DNA of 64,000 nt from Myoxocephalus aenaeus (GCA_038501785.1 JBAMJR010000788.1:29820-93819), one strand, 5' to 3'; shown: positions 8,731-22,254, counted from the stretch's first letter. Translations and numbers: made by a program. The notes: a model not told the origin generated them from the letters alone.

Positions 8731-9288
8731 ATCATTATGTTGAATAAAAAAAATAAAAAAAGCGATTCTTAAGTGGAGCTGGACATGCTGCTGTTCAGCA
8801 TGCCGCCTCACTGACATAATTGACACCGGAGGAACATAAGTGCTCAAACCTGGGTAAACTGTTATGCCAAGTGGCCCCTGCAGAACCAGACCCACCTCTG
8901 GAGCTCACCCCCAACCCGGCTCACCATCCGACCCCGTGGACCCACACTTAAGCACACCCCCTGAGTTAAAGACCCTATTTGGCCAATTTAGATTCTCGTG
9001 CCCCTGGTACTCCAGAATAAGAGACACTCTGGATGATAACTGACATTTGGGTTAAGAGAAGAGAATGACATTGCAACTACATTAGTATGGGCAATACAGC
9101 TAGTCCCATTGCACATAGCCCAATGGCAGTTATTGTGGGGCTGTGTTTGCTTTCTCAGAAGGAGAAACTGCTTGCCAAGGGAAGCTAATATGCTAAAGGC
9201 ATTGAACTCTGGGATTATGCCATCTGCGAACCGTGAACTGGAGGGCTGTGTCTGGGAATTCCCACCCTGTCTCTGTCTCTTCCAACTC

Positions 9289-9452
9289 ATACTTACCTGG
9301 CAGGGGAGATACCATGATCATCAAGGTGGTTCACCCAGGGCGAGGCTCAGCCATTGCACGCCGGCTGTGCTGACCCCTGCGAATTCCCCAAATGTGGGAA
9401 TCTCGACTGCACAATTTCTGGTAGTGGGGGACTGCGTTCGCGCTCTCCCCTG
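9289..9452 (+). ncRNA. RNU1: U1 snRNA, copy 13
   Basis: RNA as reference. Spacer CA-G-C; counterpart of copy 1. Confidence 0.96.
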
Positions 9453-10003
9453 ATCATTATGTTGAATAAAAAAAATAAAAAAAGCGATTCTTAAGTGGAG
9501 CTGGACATGCTGCTGTTCAGCATGCCGCCTCACTGACATAATTGACACCGGAGGAACATAAGTGCTCAAACCTGGGTAAACTGTTATGCCAAGTGGCCCC
9601 TGCAGAACCAGACCCACCTCTGGAGCTCACCCCCAACCCGGCTCACCATCCGACCCCGTGGACCCACACTTAAGCACACCCCCTGAGTTAAAGACCCTAT
9701 TTGGCCAATTTAGATTCTCGTGCCCCTGGTACTCCAGAATAAGAGACACTCTGGATGATAACTGACATTTGGGTTAAGAGAAGAGAATGACATTGCAATT
9801 ACATTAGTATGGGCAATACAGCTAGTCCCATTGCACATAGCCCAATGGCAGTTATTGTGGGGCTGTGTTTGCTTTCTCAGAAGGAGAAACTGCTTGCCAA
9901 GGGAAGCTAATATGCTAAAGGCATTGAACTCTGGGATTATGCGAACCGTGAACTGGAGGGCTGTGTCTGGGAGTTCCCACCCTGTCTCTGTCTCTTCCAA
10001 CTC

Positions 10004-10167
10004 ATACTTACCTGGCAGGGGAGATACCATGATCATCAAGGTGGTTCACCCAGGGCGAGGCTCAGCCATTGCACGCCGGCTGTGCTGACCCCTGCGAATT
10101 CCCCAAATGTGGGAATCTCGACTGCACAATTTCTGGTAGTGGGGGACTGCGTTCGCGCTCTCCCCTG
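10004..10167 (+). ncRNA. RNU1: U1 snRNA, copy 14
   Basis: RNA as reference. Spacer CA-G-C with CAATTA and del7, a combination otherwise seen only in copy 2. Confidence 0.96.
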
Positions 10168-10725
10168 ATCATTATGTTGAATAAAAAAAATAAAAAAAGC
10201 GATTCTTAAGTGGAGCTGGACATGCTGCTGTTCAGCATGCCGCCTCACTGACATAATTGACACCGGAGGAACATAAGTGCTCAAACCTGGGTAAACTGTT
10301 ATGCCAAGTGGCCCCTGCAGAACCAGACCCACCTCTGGAGCTCACCCCCAACCCGGCTCACCATCCGACCCCGTGGACCCACACTTAAGCACACCCCCTG
10401 AGTTAAAGACCCTATTTGGCCAATTTAGATTCTCGTGCCCCTGGTACTCCAGAATAAGAGACACTCTGGATGATAACTGACATTTGGGTTAAGAGAAGAG
10501 AATGACATTGCAACTACATTAGTATGGGCAATACAGCTAGTCCCATTGCACATAGCCCAATGGCAGTTATTGTGGGGCTGTGTTTGCTTTCTGAGAAGGA
10601 GAAACTGCTTGCCAAGGGAAGCTAATATGCTAAAGGCATTGAACTCTGGGATTATGCCATCTGCGAACCGTGAACTGGAGGGCTGTGTCTGGGAATTCCC
10701 ACCCTGTCTCTGTCTCTTCCAACTC

Positions 10726-10889
10726 ATACTTACCTGGCAGGGGAGATACCATGATCATCAAGGTGGTTCACCCAGGGCGAGGCTCAGCCATTGCACGCCG
10801 GCTGTGCTGACCCCTGCGAATTCCCCAAATGTGGGAATCTCGACTGCACAATTTCTGGTAGTGGGGGACTGCGTTCGCGCTCTCCCCTG
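10726..10889 (+). ncRNA. RNU1: U1 snRNA, copy 15
   Basis: RNA as reference. Spacer CA-G-G. Confidence 0.96.
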
Positions 10890-11447
10890 ATCATTATGTT
10901 GAATAAAAAAAATAAAAAAAGCGATTCTTAAGTGGAGCTGGACATGCTGCTGTTCAGCATGCCGCCTCACTGACGTAATTGACACCGGAGGAACATAAGT
11001 GCTCAAACCTGGGTAAACTGTTATGCCAAGTGGCCCCTGCAGAACCAGACCCACCTCTGGAGCTCACCCCCAACCCGGCTCACCATCCGACCCCGTGGAC
11101 CCACACTTAAGCACACCCCCTGAGTTAAAGACCCTATTTGGCCAATTTAGATTCTCGTGCCCCTGGTACTCCAGAATAAGAGACGCTCTGGATGATAACT
11201 GACATTTGGGTTAAGAGAAGAGAATGACATTGCAACTACATTAGTATGGGCAATACAGCTAGTCCCATTGCACATAGCCCAATGGCAGTTATTGTGGGGC
11301 TGTGTTTGCTTTCTCAGAAGGAGAAACTGCTTGCCAAGGGAAGCTAATATGCTAAAGGCATTGAACTCTGGGATTATGCCATCTGCGAACCGTGAACTGG
11401 AGGGCTGTGTCTGGGAATTCCCACCCTGTCTCTGTCTCTTCCAACTC

Positions 11448-11611
11448 ATACTTACCTGGCAGGGGAGATACCATGATCATCAAGGTGGTTCACCCAGGGC
11501 GAGGCTCAGCCATTGCACGCCGGCTGTGCTGACCCCTGCGAATTCCCCAAATGTGGGAATCTCGACTGCACAATTTCTGGTAGTGGGGGACTGCGTTCGC
11601 GCTCTCCCCTG
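11448..11611 (+). ncRNA. RNU1: U1 snRNA, copy 16
   Basis: RNA as reference. Spacer CG-G-C with GACG and no del7; counterpart of copy 4. Confidence 0.96.
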
Positions 11612-12169
11612 ATCATTATGTTGAATAAAAAAAATAAAAAAAGCGATTCTTAAGTGGAGCTGGACATGCTGCTGTTCAGCATGCCGCCTCACTGACGTAA
11701 TTGACACCGGAGGAACATAAGTGCTCAAACCTGGGTAAACTGTTATGCCAAGTGGCCCCTGCAGAACCAGACCCACCTCTGGAGCTCACCCCCAACCCGG
11801 CTCACCATCCGACCCCGTGGACCCACACTTAAGCACACCCCCTGAGTTAAAGACCCTATTTGGCCAATTTAGATTCTCGTGCCCCTGGTACTCCAGAATA
11901 AGAGACACTCTGGATGATAACTGACATTTGGGTTAAGAGAAGAGAATGACATTGCAACTACATTAGTATGGGCAATACAGCTAGTCCCATTGCACATAGC
12001 CCAATGGCAGTTATTGTGGGGCTGTGTTTGCTTTCTCAGAAGGAGAAACTGCTTGCCAAGGGAAGCTAATATGCTAAAGGCATTGAACTCTGGGATTATG
12101 CCATCTGCGAACCGTGAACTGGAGGGCTGTGTCTGGGAATTCCCACCCTGTCTCTGTCTCTTCCAACTC

Positions 12170-12333
12170 ATACTTACCTGGCAGGGGAGATACCATGATC
12201 ATCAAGGTGGTTCACCCAGGGCGAGGCTCAGCCATTGCACGCCGGCTGTGCTGACCCCTGCGAATTCCCCAAATGTGGGAATCTCGACTGCACAATTTCT
12301 GGTAGTGGGGGACTGCGTTCGCGCTCTCCCCTG
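12170..12333 (+). ncRNA. RNU1: U1 snRNA, copy 17
   Basis: RNA as reference. Spacer CG-G-C. Confidence 0.96.
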
Positions 12334-12891
12334 ATCATTATGTTGAATAAAAAAAATAAAAAAAGCGATTCTTAAGTGGAGCTGGACATGCTGCTGTTCA
12401 GCATGCCGCCTCACTGATGTAATTGACACCGGAGGAACATAAGTGCTCAAACCTGGGTAAACTGTTATGCCAAGTGGCCCCTGCAGAACCAGACCCACCT
12501 CTGGAGCTCACCCCCAACCCGGCTCACAATCCGACCCCATGGACCCACACTTAAGCACACCCCCTAAGTTAAAGACCCTATTTGGCCAATTTAGATTCTC
12601 GTGCCCCTGGTACTCCAGAATAAGAGACACTCTGGATGATAACTGACATTTGGGTTAAGAGAAGAGAATGACATTGCAACTACATTAGTATGGGCAATAC
12701 AGCTAGTCCCATTGCACATAGCCCAATGGCAGTTATTGTGGGGCTGTGTTTGCTTTCTGAGAAGGAGAAACTGCTTGCCAAGGGAAGCTAATATGCTAAA
12801 GGCATTGAACTCTGGGATTATGCCATCTGCGAACCGTGAACTGGAGGGCTGTGTCTGGGAATTCCCACCCTGTCTCTGTCTCTTCCAACTC

Positions 12892-13055
12892 ATACTTACC
12901 TGGCAGGGGAGATACCATGATCATCAAGGTGGTTCACCCAGGGCGAGGCTCAGCCATTGCACGCCGGCTGTGCTGACCCCTGCGAATTCCCCAAATGTGG
13001 GAATCTCGACTGCACAATTTCTGGTAGTGGGGGACTGCGTTCGCGCTCTCCCCTG
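12892..13055 (+). ncRNA. RNU1: U1 snRNA, copy 18
   Basis: RNA as reference. Spacer TG-A-G with CACAATCC and CCCCATGG; counterpart of copy 6. Confidence 0.96.
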
Positions 13056-13613
13056 ATCATTATGTTGAATAAAAAAAATAAAAAAAGCGATTCTTAAGTG
13101 GAGCTGGACATGCTGCTGTTCAGCATGCCGCCTCACTGATGTAATTGACACCGGAGGAACATAAGTGCTCAAACCTGGGTAAACTGTTATGCCAAGTGGC
13201 CCCTGCAGAACCAGACCCACCTCTGGAGCTCACCCCCAACCCGGCTCACCATCCGACCCCGTGGACCCACACTTAAGCACACCCCCTAAGTTAAAGACCC
13301 TATTTGGCCAATTTAGATTCTCGTGCCCCTGGTACTCCAGAATAAGAGACACTCTGGATGATAACTGACATTTGGGTTAAGAGAAGAGAATGACATTGCA
13401 ACTACATTAGTATGGGCAATACAGCTAGTCCCATTGCACATAGCCCAATGGCAGTTATTGTGGGGCTGTGTTTGCTTTCTGAGAAGGAGAAACTGCTTGC
13501 CAAGGGAAGCTAATATGCTAAAGGCATTGAACTCTGGGATTATGCCATCTGCGAACCGTGAACTGGAGGGCTGTGTCTGGGAATTCCCACCCTGTCTCTG
13601 TCTCTTCCAACTC

Positions 13614-13777
13614 ATACTTACCTGGCAGGGGAGATACCATGATCATCAAGGTGGTTCACCCAGGGCGAGGCTCAGCCATTGCACGCCGGCTGTGCTGACC
13701 CCTGCGAATTCCCCAAATGTGGGAATCTCGACTGCACAATTTCTGGTAGTGGGGGACTGCGTTCGCGCTCTCCCCTG
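13614..13777 (+). ncRNA. RNU1: U1 snRNA, copy 19
   Basis: RNA as reference. Spacer TG-A-G. Confidence 0.96.
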
Positions 13778-14335
13778 ATCATTATGTTGAATAAAAAAAA
13801 TAAAAAAAGCGATTCTTAAGTGGAGCTGGACATGCTGCTGTTCAGCATGCCGCCTCACTGACATAATTGACACCGGAGGAACATAAGTGCTCAAACCTGG
13901 GTAAACTGTTATGCCAAGTGGCCCCTGCAGAACCAGACCCACCTCTGGAGCTCACCCCCAACCCGGCTCACCATCCGACCCCGTGGACCCACACTTAAGC
14001 ACACCCCCTGAGTTAAAGACCCTATTTGGCCAATTTAGATTCTCGTGCCCCTGGTACTCCAGAATAAGAGACACTCTGGATGATAACTGACATTTGGGTT
14101 AAGAGAAGAGAATGACATTGCAACTACATTAGTATGGGCAATACAGCTAGTCCCATTGCACATAGCCCAATGGCAGTTATTGTGGGGCTGTGTTTGCTTT
14201 CTCAGAAGGAGAAACTGCTTGCCAAGGGAAGCTAATATGCTAAAGGCATTGAACTCTGGGATTATGCCATCTGCGAACCGTGAACTGGAGGGCTGTGTCT
14301 GGGAATTCCCACCCTGTCTCTGTCTCTTCCAACTC

Positions 14336-14499
14336 ATACTTACCTGGCAGGGGAGATACCATGATCATCAAGGTGGTTCACCCAGGGCGAGGCTCAGCCA
14401 TTGCACGCCGGCTGTGCTGACCCCTGCGAATTCCCCAAATGTGGGAATCTCGACTGCACAATTTCTGGTAGTGGGGGACTGCGTTCGCGCTCTCCCCTG
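14336..14499 (+). ncRNA. RNU1: U1 snRNA, copy 20
   Basis: RNA as reference. Spacer CA-G-C. Confidence 0.96.
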
Positions 14500-15050
14500 A
14501 TCATTATGTTGAATAAAAAAAATAAAAAAAGCGATTCTTAAGTGGAGCTGGACATGCTGCTGTTCAGCATGCCGCCTCACTGACGTAATTGACACCGGAG
14601 GAACATAAGTGCTCAAACCTGGGTAAACTGTTATGCCAAGTGGCCCCTGCAGAACCAGACCCACCTCTGGAGCTCACCCCCAACCCGGCTCACCATCCGA
14701 CCCCGTGGACCCACACTTAAGCACACCCCCTGAGTTAAAGACCCTATTTGGCCAATTTAGATTCTCGTGCCCCTGGTACTCCAGAATAAGAGACGCTCTG
14801 GATGATAACTGACATTTGGGTTAAGAGAAGAGAATGACATTGCAACTACATTAGTATGGGCAATACAGCTAGTCCCATTGCACATAGCCCAATGGCAGTT
14901 ATTGTGGGGCTGTGTTTGCTTTCTCAGAAGGAGAAACTGCTTGCCAAGGGAAGCTAATATGCTAAAGGCATTGAACTCTGGGATTATGCGAACCGTGAAC
15001 TGGAGGGCTGTGTCTGGGAGTTCCCACCCTGTCTCTGTCTCTTCCAACTC

Positions 15051-15214
15051 ATACTTACCTGGCAGGGGAGATACCATGATCATCAAGGTGGTTCACCCAG
15101 GGCGAGGCTCAGCCATTGCACGCCGGCTGTGCTGACCCCTGCGAATTCCCCAAATGTGGGAATCTCGACTGCACAATTTCTGGTAGTGGGGGACTGCGTT
15201 CGCGCTCTCCCCTG
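15051..15214 (+). ncRNA. RNU1: U1 snRNA, copy 21
   Basis: RNA as reference. Spacer CG-G-C with GACG and del7; counterpart of copy 9. Confidence 0.96.
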
Positions 15215-15772
15215 ATCATTATGTTGAATAAAAAAAATAAAAAAAGCGATTCTTAAGTGGAGCTGGACATGCTGCTGTTCAGCATGCCGCCTCACTGACA
15301 TAATTGACACCGGAGGAACATAAGTGCTCAAACCTGGGTAAACTGTTATGCCAAGTGGCCCCTGCAGAACCAGACCCACCTCTGGAGCTCACCCCCAACC
15401 CGGCTCACCATCCGACCCCGTGGACCCACACTTAAGCACACCCCCTGAGTTAAAGACCCTATTTGGCCAATTTAGATTCTCGTGCCCCTGGTACTCCAGA
15501 ATAAGAGACACTCTGGATGATAACTGACATTTGGGTTAAGAGAAGAGAATGACATTGCAACTACATTAGTATGGGCAATACAGCTAGTCCCATTGCACAT
15601 AGCCCAATGGCAGTTATTGTGGGGCTGTGTTTGCTTTCTGAGAAGGAGAAACTGCTTGCCAAGGGAAGCTAATATGCTAAAGGCATTGAACTCTGGGATT
15701 ATGCCATCTGCGAACCGTGAACTGGAGGGCTGTGTCTGGGAATTCCCACCCTGTCTCTGTCTCTTCCAACTC

Positions 15773-15936
15773 ATACTTACCTGGCAGGGGAGATACCATG
15801 ATCATCAAGGTGGTTCACCCAGGGCGAGGCTCAGCCATTGCACGCCGGCTGTGCTGACCCCTGCGAATTCCCCAAATGTGGGAATCTCGACTGCACAATT
15901 TCTGGTAGTGGGGGACTGTGTTCGCGCTCTCCCCTG
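15773..15936 (+). ncRNA. RNU1: U1 snRNA, copy 22 (C147U variant)
   Basis: Carries C147 to U at 15919, as copy 10 does. Spacer CA-G-G. Confidence 0.96.
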
Positions 15937-16494
15937 ATCATTATGTTGAATAAAAAAAATAAAAAAAGCGATTCTTAAGTGGAGCTGGACATGCTGCTGT
16001 TCAGCATGCCGCCTCACTGATGTAATTGACACCGGAGGAACATAAGTGCTCAAACCTGGGTAAACTGTTATGCCAAGTGGCCCCTGCAGAACCAGACCCA
16101 CCTCTGGAGCTCACCCCCAACCCGGCTCACCATCCGACCCCGTGGACCCACACTTAAGCACACCCCCTAAGTTAAAGACCCTATTTGGCCAATTTAGATT
16201 CTCGTGCCCCTGGTACTCCAGAATAAGAGACACTCTGGATGATAACTGACATTTGGGTTAAGAGAAGAGAATGACATTGCAACTACATTAGTATGGGCAA
16301 TACAGCTAGTCCCATTGCACATAGCCCAATGGCAGTTATTGTGGGGCTGTGTTTGCTTTCTGAGAAGGAGAAACTGCTTGCCAAGGGAAGCTAATATGCT
16401 AAAGGCATTGAACTCTGGGATTATGCCATCTGCGAACCGTGAACTGGAGGGCTGTGTCTGGGAATTCCCACCCTGTCTCTGTCTCTTCCAACTC

Positions 16495-16658
16495 ATACTT
16501 ACCTGGCAGGGGAGATACCATGATCATCAAGGTGGTTCACCCAGGGCGAGGCTCAGCCATTGCACGCCGGCTGTGCTGACCCCTGCGAATTCCCCAAATG
16601 TGGGAATCTCGACTGCACAATTTCTGGTAGTGGGGGACTGCGTTCGCGCTCTCCCCTG
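16495..16658 (+). ncRNA. RNU1: U1 snRNA, copy 23
   Basis: RNA as reference. Spacer TG-A-G; last copy that matches the first higher-order repeat. Confidence 0.96.
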
Positions 16659-17216
16659 ATCATTATGTTGAATAAAAAAAATAAAAAAAGCGATTCTTAA
16701 GTGGAGCTGGACATGCTGCTGTTCAGCATGCCGCCTCACTGATGTAATTGACACCGGAGGAACATAAGTGCTCAAACCTGGGTAAACTGTTATGCCAAGT
16801 GGCCCCTGCAGAACCAGACCCACCTCTGGAGCTCACCCCCAACCCGGCTCACCATCCGACCCCGTGGACCCACACTTAAGCACACCCCCTAAGTTAAAGA
16901 CCCTATTTGGCCAATTTAGATTCTCGTGCCCCTGGTACTCCAGAATAAGAGACACTCTGGATGATAACTGACATTTGGGTTAAGAGAAGAGAATGACATT
17001 GCAACTACATTAGTATGGGCAATACAGCTAGTCCCATTGCACATAGCCCAATGGCAGTTATTGTGGGGCTGTGTTTGCTTTCTGAGAAGGAGAAACTGCT
17101 TGCCAAGGGAAGCTAATATGCTAAAGGCATTGAACTCTGGGATTATGCCATCTGCGAACCGTGAACTGGAGGGCTGTGTCTGGGAATTCCCACCCTGTCT
17201 CTGTCTCTTCCAACTC

Positions 17217-17380
17217 ATACTTACCTGGCAGGGGAGATACCATGATCATCAAGGTGGTTCACCCAGGGCGAGGCTCAGCCATTGCACGCCGGCTGTGCTG
17301 ACCCCTGCGAATTCCCCAAATGTGGGAATCTCGACTGCACAATTTCTGGTAGTGGGGGACTGCGTTCGCGCTCTCCCCTG
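17217..17380 (+). ncRNA. RNU1: U1 snRNA, copy 24 (shortened 3' box)
   Basis: RNA as reference. Spacer TG-A-G. The 3' box downstream has lost 9 bp and reads GTTAAATAAAAAAAGCG, the most altered 3' element in the window, so 3'-end formation could be less efficient. Confidence 0.95.
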
Positions 17381-17388
17381 ATCATTAT

Positions 17389-17405
17389 GTTAAATAAAAA
17401 AAGCG
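17389..17405 (+). terminator. 3' box-like element with 9-bp deletion
   Basis: After copy 24 the element reads GTTAAATAAAAAAAGCG, 17 bp against 26. GTT and the second A-tract remain. Confidence 0.65.
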
Positions 17406-17929
17406 ATTCTTAAGTGGAGCTGGACATGCTGCTGTTCAGCATGCCGCCTCACTGACATAATTGACACCGGAGGAACATAAGTGCTCAAACCTGGGTAAAC
17501 TGTTATGCCAAGTGGCCCCTGCAGAACCAGACCCACCTCTGGAGCTCACCCCCAACCCGGCTCACCATCCGACCCCGTGGACCCACACTTAAGCACACCC
17601 CCTAAGTTAAAGACCCTATTTGGCCAATTTAGATTCTCGTGCCCCTGGTACTCCAGAATAAGAGACACTCTGGATGATAACTGACATTTGGGTTAAGAGA
17701 AGAGAATGACATTGCAACTACATTAGTATGGGCAATACAGCTAGTCCCATTGCACATAGCCCAATGGCAGTTATTGTGGGGCTGTGTTTGCTTTCTGAGA
17801 AGGAGAAACTGCTTGCCAAGGGAAGCTAATATGCTAAAGGCATTGAACTCTGGGATTATGCCATCTGCGAACCGTGAACTGGAGGGCTGTGTCTGGGAAT
17901 TCCCACCCTGTCTCTGTCTCTTCCAACTC

Positions 17930-18093
17930 ATACTTACCTGGCAGGGGAGATACCATGATCATCAAGGTGGTTCACCCAGGGCGAGGCTCAGCCATTGCAC
18001 GCCGGCTGTGCTGACCCCTGCGAATTCCCCAAATGTGGGAATCTCGACTGCACAATTTCTGGTAGTGGGGGACTGCGTTCGCGCTCTCCCCTG
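17930..18093 (+). ncRNA. RNU1: U1 snRNA, copy 25
   Basis: RNA as reference; 713 bp after copy 24. Spacer CA-A-G, the only CA with A: a recombinant-type haplotype. Confidence 0.96.
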
Positions 18094-18651
18094 ATCATTA
18101 TGTTGAATAAAAAAAATAAAAAAAGCGATTCTTAAGTGGAGCTGGACATGCTGCTGTTCAGCATGCCGCCTCACTGATGTAATTGACACCGGAGGAACAT
18201 AAGTGCTCAAACCTGGGTAAACTGTTATGCCAAGTGGCCCCTGCAGAACCAGACCCACCTCTGGAGCTCACCCCCAACCCGGCTCACCATCCGACCCCGT
18301 GGACCCACACTTAAGCACACCCCCTAAGTTAAAGACCCTATTTGGCCAATTTAGATTCTCGTGCCCCTGGTACTCCAGAATAAGAGACACTCTGGATGAT
18401 AACTGACATTTGGGTTAAGAGAAGAGAATGACATTGCAACTACATTAGTATGGGCAATACAGCTAGTCCCATTGCACATAGCCCAATGGCAGTTATTGTG
18501 GGGCTGTGTTTGCTTTCTCAGAAGGAGAAACTGCTTGCCAAGGGAAGCTAATATGCTAAAGGCATTGAACTCTGGGATTATGCCATCTGCGAACCGTGAA
18601 CTGGAGGGCTGTGTCTGGGAATTCCCACCCTGTCTCTGTCTCTTCCAACTC

Positions 18652-18815
18652 ATACTTACCTGGCAGGGGAGATACCATGATCATCAAGGTGGTTCACCCA
18701 GGGCGAGGCTCAGCCATTGCACGCCGGCTGTGCTGACCCCTGCGAATTCCCCAAATGTGGGAATCTCGACTGCACAATTTCTGGTAGTGGGGGACTGCGT
18801 TCGCGCTCTCCCCTG
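18652..18815 (+). ncRNA. RNU1: U1 snRNA, copy 26
   Basis: RNA as reference. Spacer TG-A-C, a unique combination. Confidence 0.96.
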
Positions 18816-19366
18816 ATCATTATGTTGAATAAAAAAAATAAAAAAAGCGATTCTTAAGTGGAGCTGGACATGCTGCTGTTCAGCATGCCGCCTCACTGAC
18901 GTAATTGACACCGGAGGAACATAAGTGCTCAAACCTGGGTAAACTGTTATGCCAAGTGGCCCCTGCAGAACCAGACCCACCTCTGGAGCTCACCCCCAAC
19001 CCGGCTCACCATCCGACCCCGTGGACCCACACTTAAGCACACCCCCTGAGTTAAAGACCCTATTTGGCCAATTTAGATTCTCGTGCCCCTGGTACTCCAG
19101 AATAAGAGACGCTCTGGATGATAACTGACATTTGGGTTAAGAGAAGAGAATGACATTGCAACTACATTAGTATGGGCAATACAGCTAGTCCCATTGCACA
19201 TAGCCCAATGGCAGTTATTGTGGGGCTGTGTTTGCTTTCTCAGAAGGAGAAACTGCTTGCCAAGGGAAGCTAATATGCTAAAGGCATTGAACTCTGGGAT
19301 TATGCGAACCGTGAACTGGAGGGCTGTGTCTGGGAGTTCCCACCCTGTCTCTGTCTCTTCCAACTC

Positions 19367-19530
19367 ATACTTACCTGGCAGGGGAGATACCATGATCATC
19401 AAGGTGGTTCACCCAGGGCGAGGCTCAGCCATTGCACGCCGGCTGTGCTGACCCCTGCGAATTCCCCAAATGTGGGAATCTCGACTGCACAATTTCTGGT
19501 AGTGGGGGACTGCGTTCGCGCTCTCCCCTG
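19367..19530 (+). ncRNA. RNU1: U1 snRNA, copy 27
   Basis: RNA as reference. Spacer CG-G-C with GACG and del7. Confidence 0.96.
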
Positions 19531-20088
19531 ATCATTATGTTGAATAAAAAAAATAAAAAAAGCGATTCTTAAGTGGAGCTGGACATGCTGCTGTTCAGCA
19601 TGCCGCCTCACTGACATAATTGACACCGGAGGAACATAAGTGCTCAAACCTGGGTAAACTGTTATGCCAAGTGGCCCCTGCAGAACCAGACCCACCTCTG
19701 GAGCTCACCCCCAACCCGGCTCACCATCCGACCCCGTGGACCCACACTTAAGCACACCCCCTGAGTTAAAGACCCTATTTGGCCAATTTAGATTCTCGTG
19801 CCCCTGGTACTCCAGAATAAGAGACACTCTGGATGATAACTGACATTTGGGTTAAGAGAAGAGAATGACATTGCAACTACATTAGTATGGGCAATACAGC
19901 TAGTCCCATTGCACATAGCCCAATGGCAGTTATTGTGGGGCTGTGTTTGCTTTCTGAGAAGGAGAAACTGCTTGCCAAGGGAAGCTAATATGCTAAAGGC
20001 ATTGAACTCTGGGATTATGCCATCTGCGAACCGTGAACTGGAGGGCTGTGTCTGGGAATTCCCACCCTGTCTCTGTCTCTTCCAACTC

Positions 20089-20252
20089 ATACTTACCTGG
20101 CAGGGGAGATACCATGATCATCAAGGTGGTTCACCCAGGGCGAGGCTCAGCCATTGCACGCCGGCTGTGCTGACCCCTGCGAATTCCCCAAATGTGGGAA
20201 TCTCGACTGCACAATTTCTGGTAGTGGGGGACTGCGTTCGCGCTCTCCCCTG
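20089..20252 (+). ncRNA. RNU1: U1 snRNA, copy 28
   Basis: RNA as reference. Spacer CA-G-G. Confidence 0.96.
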
Positions 20253-20810
20253 ATCATTATGTTGAATAAAAAAAATAAAAAAAGCGATTCTTAAGTGGAG
20301 CTGGACATGCTGCTGTTCAGCATGCCGCCTCACTGACGTAATTGACACCGGAGGAACATAAGTGCTCAAACCTGGGTAAACTGTTATGCCAAGTGGCCCC
20401 TGCAGAACCAGACCCACCTCTGGAGCTCACCCCCAACCCGGCTCACCATCCGACCCCGTGGACCCACACTTAAGCACACCCCCTGAGTTAAAGACCCTAT
20501 TTGGCCAATTTAGATTCTCGTGCCCCTGGTACTCCAGAATAAGAGACACTCTGGATGATAACTGACATTTGGGTTAAGAGAAGAGAATGACATTGCAACT
20601 ACATTAGTATGGGCAATACAGCTAGTCCCATTGCACATAGCCCAATGGCAGTTATTGTGGGGCTGTGTTTGCTTTCTCAGAAGGAGAAACTGCTTGCCAA
20701 GGGAAGCTAATATGCTAAAGGCATTGAACTCTGGGATTATGCCATCTGCGAACCGTGAACTGGAGGGCTGTGTCTGGGAATTCCCACCCTGTCTCTGTCT
20801 CTTCCAACTC

Positions 20811-20974
20811 ATACTTACCTGGCAGGGGAGATACCATGATCATCAAGGTGGTTCACCCAGGGCGAGGCTCAGCCATTGCACGCCGGCTGTGCTGACCCCT
20901 GCGAATTCCCCAAATGTGGGAATCTCGACTGCACAATTTCTGGTAGTGGGGGACTGCGTTCGCGCTCTCCCCTG
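20811..20974 (+). ncRNA. RNU1: U1 snRNA, copy 29
   Basis: RNA as reference. Spacer CG-G-C. Confidence 0.96.
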
Positions 20975-21532
20975 ATCATTATGTTGAATAAAAAAAATAA
21001 AAAAAGCGATTCTTAAGTGGAGCTGGACATGCTGCTGTTCAGCATGCCGCCTCACTGATGTAATTGACACCGGAGGAACATAAGTGCTCAAACCTGGGTA
21101 AACTGTTATGCCAAGTGGCCCCTGCAGAACCAGACCCACCTCTGGAGCTCACCCCCAACCCGGCTCACCATCCGACCCCGTGGACCCACACTTAAGCACA
21201 CCCCCTGAGTTAAAGACCCTATTTGGCCAATTTAGATTCTCGTGCCCCTGGTACTCCAGAATAAGAGACACTCTGGATGATAACTGACATTTGGGTTAAG
21301 AGAAGAGAATGACATTGCAACTACATTAGTATGGGCAATACAGCTAGTCCCATTGCACATAGCCCAATGGCAGTTATTGTGGGGCTGTGTTTGCTTTCTC
21401 AGAAGGAGAAACTGCTTGCCAAGGGAAGCTAATATGCTAAAGGCATTGAACTCTGGGATTATGCCATCTGCGAACCGTGAACTGGAGGGCTGTGTCTGGG
21501 AATTCCCACCCTGTCTCTGTCTCTTCCAACTC

Positions 21533-21696
21533 ATACTTACCTGGCAGGGGAGATACCATGATCATCAAGGTGGTTCACCCAGGGCGAGGCTCAGCCATTG
21601 CACGCCGGCTGTGCTGACCCCTGCGAATTCCCCAAATGTGGGAATCTCGACTGCACAATTTCTGGTAGTGGGGGACTGCGTTCGCGCTCTCCCCTG
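21533..21696 (+). ncRNA. RNU1: U1 snRNA, copy 30
   Basis: RNA as reference. Spacer TG-G-C, shared only with copy 37. Confidence 0.96.
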
Positions 21697-22254
21697 ATCA
21701 TTATGTTGAATAAAAAAAATAAAAAAAGCGATTCTTAAGTGGAGCTGGACATGCTGCTGTTCAGCATGCCGCCTCACTGACATAATTGACACCGGAGGAA
21801 CATAAGTGCTCAAACCTGGGTAAACTGTTATGCCAAGTGGCCCCTGCAGAACCAGACCCACCTCTGGAGCTCACCCCCAACCCGGCTCACCATCCGACCC
21901 CGTGGACCCACACTTAAGCACACCCCCTGAGTTAAAGACCCTATTTGGCCAATTTAGATTCTCGTGCCCCTGGTACTCCAGAATAAGAGACACTCTGGAT
22001 GATAACTGACATTTGGGTTAAGAGAAGAGAATGACATTGCAACTACATTAGTATGGGCAATACAGCTAGTCCCATTGCACATAGCCCAATGGCAGTTATT
22101 GTGGGGCTGTGTTTGCTTTCTCAGAAGGAGAAACTGCTTGCCAAGGGAAGCTAATATGCTAAAGGCATTGAACTCTGGGATTATGCCATCTGCGAACCGT
22201 GAACTGGAGGGCTGTGTCTGGGAATTCCCACCCTGTCTCTGTCTCTTCCAACTC

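Larger units (their letters stand above)
8651..16742 (+). repeat. 12-unit higher-order repeat, second copy (partial)
   Basis: Matches 1-8092. The match breaks at the CRE-like site of unit 24 (TG, against CA in unit 12). Confidence 0.85.
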
